From NCBI GenBank assembly GCA_037138855.1, contig JBAXHO010000021.1:1-27081 (forward strand): DNA of 27,081 nt. Direction: 5' to 3'. The stretch is from JBAXHO01 sp037138855 (GTDB lineage: Bacteria; Patescibacteriota; Dojkabacteria; B142; OLB20). This document shows, piece after piece, positions 23,093 to 27,081 of this stretch; positions within the stretch are counted from its first letter, which is position 1, and each line of letters starts with the position of its first letter. The position numbers and the translations under genes are program-made. The notes beneath the pieces are model-generated. The model searched no databases. It was not told the origin of the DNA and worked only from the letters and a program-made list of their open reading frames with translations.

Positions 23093-23499
23093 TGGACTTG
23101 ATCAAGAATAATATTAACTAAACTATCTGCTAAATAATTTTCTTTTCTGGGAATATGATGAAATTTGACATTCAAATTTCCAAGAATTTCGAAATCTACT
23201 TTATCCTTAATCTGTTTCAAGTTGGCGTCCTTGATTTTATACTCACCAAGAAATTGTTTGATAATCAACTCACTATCCATAAAAATATCTAATGTTTTTA
23301 CACCATGTTTTTTAGCAAGTTTAATACCGATCAAGAGTGCCTGATATTCTGCCTGATTGTTTGTAGCAATTCCTAAATATTGCCCAGCTAAAGCAATTGT
23401 TTTACCAGTGGCATCAAATAATAAACAAGCTGAAGCAGCTAGCCCCGGATTCCCCCTCGATCCACCATCGGTAAATAGTTGAAAAATTTGCTCGATCAT
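23089..23499 (-). CDS. RNase HI-family ribonuclease
   Basis: Degrades the RNA strand of RNA-DNA hybrids. The 136-residue protein has the full catalytic set: D11 in FTDGGSRGNPG, E50 in TNNQAEYQALL, D74 in IFMDSELIIKQ and D124 in ENYLADSLVN. It is the short RNase HI type without an N-terminal hybrid-binding domain. It is tightly packed in the surface operon: it shares one base with the DUF916-like stop (TAATG) and overlaps the LCP start (ATGA). The position may only reflect compact gene order; I see no functional link to the cell surface. Confidence 0.93.
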   Translation of the reverse strand: MIEQIFQLFTDGGSRGNPGLAASACLLFDATGKTIALAGQYLGIATNNQAEYQALLIGIKLAKKHGVKTLDIFMDSELIIKQFLGEYKIKDANLKQIKDKVDFEILGNLNVKFHHIPRKENYLADSLVNIILDQVQ

Positions 23500-24482
23500 T
23501 AATATCTCTTTCGTTTATTTTTCCAAATTATTATTATACTGAAAATCCAAAGAATAACCAATGCTAAAAGAATCGTTCTCCAAGGGAAAACCCAATATGT
23601 TACGCTTGCCTGAATTGCCGGCTGCACATTTTTGGATACTCCAAGTTTTGCTTCATATTTTCCAATTTTAAAATTTCTGATTTCATACAATAACTTCTGG
23701 AAAAAATTACCCTCCACAGGAAAATTAGTTGTATAGATTGTCTCAAATCTGCGAATTGTATTTGGATAAATATCAAGCTGCTCTTGATTAAATGGTAAAT
23801 TATTTTTCTGATTTATTCCTACTAATGAAATATATCCTTCAGGGTCTATTGCCATATAATCACCATAATTTTCAAGTTTGGTTTCAAATTTCACTGCTTC
23901 GTCCATAGTAAAAATTGGCCAGGATTTAACCAAATTAAACTGAACAAGCCTCAATGTAGTTCCATTATTTATACAGTTTCCCTTTTCATCGGCGATGATA
24001 TTTAGATGTATTTGACTGACAACTTGAGAAGTGATACTTACTTCAACGGATTGTATACTATTATTACTATCCGGAGCCTTATCCGAGACAATAATCGCAC
24101 CTAAATTAGTTCCGCATTTAGCTAAACCACTTGGTGCTATCGTCCATTTTACTTCAATCGTTTCACCTGGTTTTATAGTAACTTCAGTCTTATTTAAACG
24201 AATCCAATTGGCAATACTTGCTTTATCATTTGAACTGGGAATTGAAAATTTACGATCATTGTCTTCGCCTAATTTCTGCATTTCAGCTGGATAAAGAAAA
24301 ACAGTAACTGGTGCATTTAAATCATCCCTTCCATAAAGAAATAATGATTCTTGTTTTTCTTTACCTACAGATAAATCAATAAAATATTTGTCTGGTCCAA
24401 TAGGAAAAGCTTTTACCTTATAATTAACTAAAATGATAAATACAATTACCGTTCCCAAGAAGAATGAAAGCCTTTTAAACAT
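23499..24482 (-). CDS. DUF916-like (WxL-interacting-type) membrane-anchored surface protein
   Basis: The 327-residue protein starts with a signal peptide (FFLGTVIVFIILVNYKVKAF), has two beta-rich Ig-like regions (about 25-150 and 170-290) and ends with a membrane helix (about 302-320) and a basic tail KNKRKRY. Features of the DUF916/WxL-binding group include the early FLYGRDDLNAPVTVFLYPAE stretch, WIRLNKTEVTIKPGETIEV and the C-terminal anchor. In Firmicutes such proteins sit in the membrane and bind WxL-domain proteins, which are encoded next to them; two WxL-like genes lie directly upstream here. The family call rests on topology, order and partial motifs, so it is moderate. Confidence 0.65.
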   Translation of the reverse strand: MFKRLSFFLGTVIVFIILVNYKVKAFPIGPDKYFIDLSVGKEKQESLFLYGRDDLNAPVTVFLYPAEMQKLGEDNDRKFSIPSSNDKASIANWIRLNKTEVTIKPGETIEVKWTIAPSGLAKCGTNLGAIIVSDKAPDSNNSIQSVEVSITSQVVSQIHLNIIADEKGNCINNGTTLRLVQFNLVKSWPIFTMDEAVKFETKLENYGDYMAIDPEGYISLVGINQKNNLPFNQEQLDIYPNTIRRFETIYTTNFPVEGNFFQKLLYEIRNFKIGKYEAKLGVSKNVQPAIQASVTYWVFPWRTILLALVILWIFSIIIIWKNKRKRY

Positions 24483-24560
24483 ATCAATATAATAATATAA
24501 ATAATAGTTAAGTTTACAGAAAAAAGGGTCAACTGTCGAGGATTCGGAAGAATTTTTTAT

Positions 24561-25616
24561 TTAATTGGTAAAGGCTGTCCAGGTAACTGTCTGAGTATAA
24601 GAGCCAACATAAGTGGAACCATCCATGGCAGCTTTATGAGTGATTTCAAATCGGGCAGCTGTTTGTCCGGAAGCTGTACCATTACAAATAGTATTGGAAG
24701 AAACAATGCTAGTAGCAGAAGCAGGAACAGCCATATCACTTGAAGCATAAGTACTTTGTGCTGTGGCTCCACAACCTGTTCCAGCATCTGTTACCCGAAA
24801 ACCATATTCCTGTGATCCGGCAGTGACAGCACCATCTGCTACATCAGTAATATTATGCGCAGAGCCATCTGTTAAAGCTCCATTCCTTACAGCTTTGACT
24901 GTAAGCCCTGTACCATTATTGGTACCAAAAGCTACATCGTAAAGACAGGTTTTAACAATATTAAGTGCCAATAAGCCGAGATTACAACGATTTTGAGGAC
25001 TGGTATTCACTAATAAAGTATCTACACCAGCCTGATATAATTCAAGATCAATAATTGCCGGTACCAATGCTTTCACATTAACTACATTTTCTAAAGCCAC
25101 ATATGCCAAACCTGCACCATAATCAAATGTCGTTCCTGCAGCTCCAATGTCTGCTGTGACACCCCAGCCATAGTTACCTGCTACTGGATTAGTTAATTTA
25201 TTAGTTCCACCAACAGTAATTGTAACAACAGTTCCAGTAGTAACTGTAGATGATGCAGCAATAGTAGATTTGAAATAACCTGCAGCCATAAGAGTTTCAG
25301 TACTTCCAGTAATATTAGTACCTGTTACAGTAATATCCGCATCAGTTAAAGCAGCTCCACCTGTAAATCCTGTATCATAAGTGACTTCTAAAATAGTTCC
25401 AGTAGTGATTGCAGTTACAGCTGTAAAAGTTAAAACTGCTGTAGTAGTAACTGATGCTGTAGTAGGGGTCAAGCCAACAGCTACTGTTGGAATACTAGCT
25501 GCTTTTACAGGGATAATTACAAATTGAGCTATGCTATAAACAAATATATTTAAAGCAACAAAAAAATTTAATAATTTTAAGCTTGAGCTCACAAAATATT
25601 TATTATATTTGAACAT
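24561..25616 (-). CDS. Secreted WxL-like surface protein, paralogue B
   Basis: A 351-residue secreted protein: long signal peptide (cleavage near VKA-A, about residue 39), then a Thr/Ala/Val/Gly-rich beta-sheet body with few charged residues. Four Cys fall in conserved places (NRCNLG, VKTCLYD, GCGAT, TICNGT), which allows two disulfides. The end, Y340-TQTVTWTAFTN, resembles the distal Y...TWTL motif of WxL domains, with Ala in place of Leu. No membrane anchor or sortase signal follows, so it would be held non-covalently. It is about 60 percent or more similar by eye to the upstream gene over its whole length and lies 78 bp before the DUF916-like gene. Confidence 0.75.
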   Translation of the reverse strand: MFKYNKYFVSSSLKLLNFFVALNIFVYSIAQFVIIPVKAASIPTVAVGLTPTTASVTTTAVLTFTAVTAITTGTILEVTYDTGFTGGAALTDADITVTGTNITGSTETLMAAGYFKSTIAASSTVTTGTVVTITVGGTNKLTNPVAGNYGWGVTADIGAAGTTFDYGAGLAYVALENVVNVKALVPAIIDLELYQAGVDTLLVNTSPQNRCNLGLLALNIVKTCLYDVAFGTNNGTGLTVKAVRNGALTDGSAHNITDVADGAVTAGSQEYGFRVTDAGTGCGATAQSTYASSDMAVPASATSIVSSNTICNGTASGQTAARFEITHKAAMDGSTYVGSYTQTVTWTAFTN

Positions 25617-25707
25617 TAAAAAAAAATGAATTTAATAAAAATCTTACTTCCAACAAAATCCAACCGCTATTAATAAACTAACTTTTCAGTGCCAATCAAT
25701 ATTTCAA

Positions 25708-26745
25708 TTAATTGGTAAAAGCAGTCCAGGTAACTGTCTGCGTATATGCTCCTACATAAGTCGCAGCATCCATCGAAGCTTTATGTGTTATTATTGTTCG
25801 TTTACTAGCCTGTCCAGCTGTTGTTCCGTTACAAATTGTATTTGATGAGAAAATCGTTGTAGCTGCTGCAGGCACAGCCATATCACTTGATCCATATGTA
25901 CTGGCTGCAGTAGCACCACATCCTGTCCCAATAGTAGTCACTCGAAAACCATATTCTGAAGAACCAGCTGTCACAGTGCCATCTGCCACATCAGTAATAT
26001 TATGCGCTGAGCCATCTGTTAAAGCTCCATTTCTGATAGCTTTGACTGTAAGACCTGTAATATTATTTGTGGCATAACCGATATCATAAACACAAGTTTT
26101 TACAGCGTTAATAGATAAGACACCTAAATTACATAAATTTTGAGGGGCGGTATTTGGCATTAGTGTATCAGTTGTTGTTGTATATAACTCCATATCAATT
26201 ACTGGAGGAACTTGAGCAGTCACATTAATTATATTTTCACTAGCAATGTATGATAAACCAGCACCGTAATCATATGTCGTTCCTGCTCCACCTACATCTA
26301 CTGTCACTCCCCAGCCATAATTTCCGAAAGCGGGATTTGTTAATTTATTTGTTGATCCAATTGTTATTGTAACTACAGTTGTAATTGGAGCACTCGCTGT
26401 AATTGTGGATTTAAAATATCCTGCTGCAAAAGCAGACTCAACAGAAGAAGTATAATTTGTAGCTGCGACAGCAATATCAGGATCAACCAAGGCAGCACCA
26501 CCAGTAAATCCAGTATCATAGGTTACTTCTACGATAGAACCTGTTGTAATAGCTGTAACCGGAGTAAATGTGAGGGTCACTACTGATAAAGTAGAGGCTG
26601 TAATAGGACTTGCACTAGCAGCAACAGTGATAAGCGGAGCCGCTTTTACCGGGAAATTTAGTGCTAATGTAAAACCGTAAGTGAAGAGGGAAATAGCAAG
26701 AACTAACGATAAAGCACGAAAGCTCTTATTTTTAAAACTTTTCAT
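25708..26745 (-). CDS. Secreted WxL-like surface protein, paralogue A
   Basis: A 345-residue paralogue of the next gene in the operon and the first gene after the promoter region. The signal peptide (LSLVLAISLFTYGFTLALNF, cleavage near VKA-A at about 35) is followed by the same beta-rich body: SIVEVTYDTGFTGGAAL, GYFKSTI, TNKLTNP, NYGWGVT, FRVT-GCGAT and the four Cys. It ends Y334-TQTVTWTAFTN. The best-conserved blocks are the middle (GLTVKA.RNGALTDGSAHNI, with one variable position) and the C-terminus. Probably a major surface protein, since its position is first and its composition is simple; that abundance is inferred, not shown. Confidence 0.75.
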   Translation of the reverse strand: MKSFKNKSFRALSLVLAISLFTYGFTLALNFPVKAAPLITVAASASPITASTLSVVTLTFTPVTAITTGSIVEVTYDTGFTGGAALVDPDIAVAATNYTSSVESAFAAGYFKSTITASAPITTVVTITIGSTNKLTNPAFGNYGWGVTVDVGGAGTTYDYGAGLSYIASENIINVTAQVPPVIDMELYTTTTDTLMPNTAPQNLCNLGVLSINAVKTCVYDIGYATNNITGLTVKAIRNGALTDGSAHNITDVADGTVTAGSSEYGFRVTTIGTGCGATAASTYGSSDMAVPAAATTIFSSNTICNGTTAGQASKRTIITHKASMDAATYVGAYTQTVTWTAFTN

Positions 26746-26774
26746 AAATTTAACTCAGTAAAAAATAATTATTT

Positions 26775-26863
26775 TATAACAGAGTGCAATCTGTTATTGA
26801 ATATTTGGTTAAATTAATTAACTATATTTAATAATGATATTGTTAAATAAATTCTCTGTTATA
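26775..26863. promoter_or_regulatory. Inverted repeats in the WxL operon leader
   Basis: TATAACAGAG (26775-26784) and CTCTGTTATA (26854-26863) are a perfect 10-bp inverted repeat 69 bp apart. The first copy is also half of a local dyad, TAACAGA-GTGCAA-TCTGTTA (26777-26796). On the minus strand a TTCAAT/17 bp/TATAAA promoter-like pair overlaps the local dyad, about 30 bp upstream of the WxL-like ATG. The three TAACAGA half-sites look like binding sites for one regulator. Confidence 0.4.
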
Positions 26864-26907
26864 AAAAAAAGCCAGTACAGCGAAGTACAAAATCGCGGAA
26901 TGGCTTT
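26863..26907 (-). terminator. Intrinsic terminator upstream of the WxL-like operon
   Basis: On the minus strand AAAGCCA (plus 26901-26907) pairs with TGGCTTT (plus 26868-26874), and the closing T-run continues to eight T (plus A-tract 26863-26870). The loop contains a further GTAC...GTAC stem. A stem followed directly by a T-run is the standard intrinsic-terminator shape, ending a minus-strand transcript that starts near 26987. Confidence 0.7.
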
Positions 26908-26987
26908 AATTACAACATAAGATATTCATTTTTGGCAGTTTTAAATATAGGTAATTATGCAATTCGTTATAATTTAATGATAACGAT
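26863..26987 (-). ncRNA. Candidate short structured RNA or attenuated leader
   Basis: A promoter (26994-27022) would start minus-strand transcription near 26987; the terminator at 26863-26907 would end it, giving about 125 nt. The first 23 nt can fold into a perfect hairpin (TCGTTAT/ATAACGA, plus 26964-26986). The longest reading frame inside with an ATG is 7 codons. It could be a separate small RNA or a leader whose terminator controls read-through into the WxL-like operon. No known RNA family is recognised. Confidence 0.4.
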
Positions 26988-26993
26988 ATTTTA

Positions 26994-27022
26994 AAGATAC
27001 ATAATATTCTGAGAGATGTCAA
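26994..27022 (-). promoter_or_regulatory. Sigma70-like promoter upstream of the candidate small RNA
   Basis: On the minus strand, a perfect -35 TTGACA (plus 27017-27022) and -10 TATCTT (plus 26994-26999) are 17 bp apart. It is one of two perfect TTGACA promoters in the window with this spacing (the other drives the XRE operon). The remaining bases to the window edge show no gene. Confidence 0.55.
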
Positions 27023-27081
27023 GTATTTACAGGGCATTTTCATTCTAATTTAGTAAAAACTTATATTTTAGCAACCGATAA

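Noticed and set aside
24500..24532. Possible promoter before the DUF916-like gene (TTGACC on the minus strand)
   Set aside because: The best -10 candidate is either weak (AACTAT at 17 bp) or too far (TATTAT at 20 bp).

Overview
The window is AT-rich, uses the standard bacterial stop codons (TGA is used as a stop several times), and has short intergenic gaps with several ATGA or TAATG stop/start overlaps. Most starts have no visible Shine-Dalgarno sequence. The gene mix suggests a small-genome bacterium of the Patescibacteria/CPR type: WxL-like and LCP surface proteins, a fused fatty-acid activation/ACP/acyltransferase enzyme, many secreted proteins of unknown function and several phage-antirepressor-type genes. 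This placement is an inference from gene content; there is no rRNA or marker phylogeny here.

Layout. 0-3.3 kb: a large secreted repeat protein (minus strand) facing a membrane-anchored rhodanese-like protein that lacks the catalytic Cys. 3.3-8 kb: a stand-alone response regulator, an M20 peptidase translationally coupled to a small membrane protein, an M29 aminopeptidase and a GT4 glycosyltransferase. 8-13.2 kb: acpS, then a trimodular AMP-ligase/ACP/PlsC fusion, then typA. 13.2-15.5 kb: an accessory islet with an ATGA-coupled small gene pair (toxin-antitoxin-like layout), a DinD/BRO-N protein, a KilA-N remnant and a RhuM protein that appears internally deleted. 15.6-18.8 kb: cupin, hydrolase remnant, MDR oxidoreductase, DUF4386 protein with a duplicated tail beside it, XRE regulator and its membrane partner, read from one promoter that carries a dyad. 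18.9-20 kb: a small secreted/membrane protein, tRNA-Ser(GGA) and a repeat-rich non-coding block. 20-26.8 kb: a cell-surface operon (minus strand): two paralogous WxL-like secreted proteins, a DUF916-like membrane-anchored partner, an RNase HI and two LCP ligases. 26.8-27 kb: a promoter, hairpin and intrinsic terminator that outline a short untranslated transcript upstream of that operon.

How the genes work together. AcpS (8119) would install phosphopantetheine on Ser575 of the fusion protein next to it. That protein carries the modules needed to activate a free fatty acid, hold it on its own ACP and pass it to a lysophospholipid, which would suit an organism that scavenges lipids. The 20-26.8 kb operon would build and anchor a surface layer. 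The centre (13-19 kb) shows gene decay: two gene remnants, a duplicated gene tail, an internal deletion and dyad-controlled promoters. A 7-bp tandem-repeat family (GATACTT-like) lies upstream of three housekeeping genes, in the sense orientation each time.
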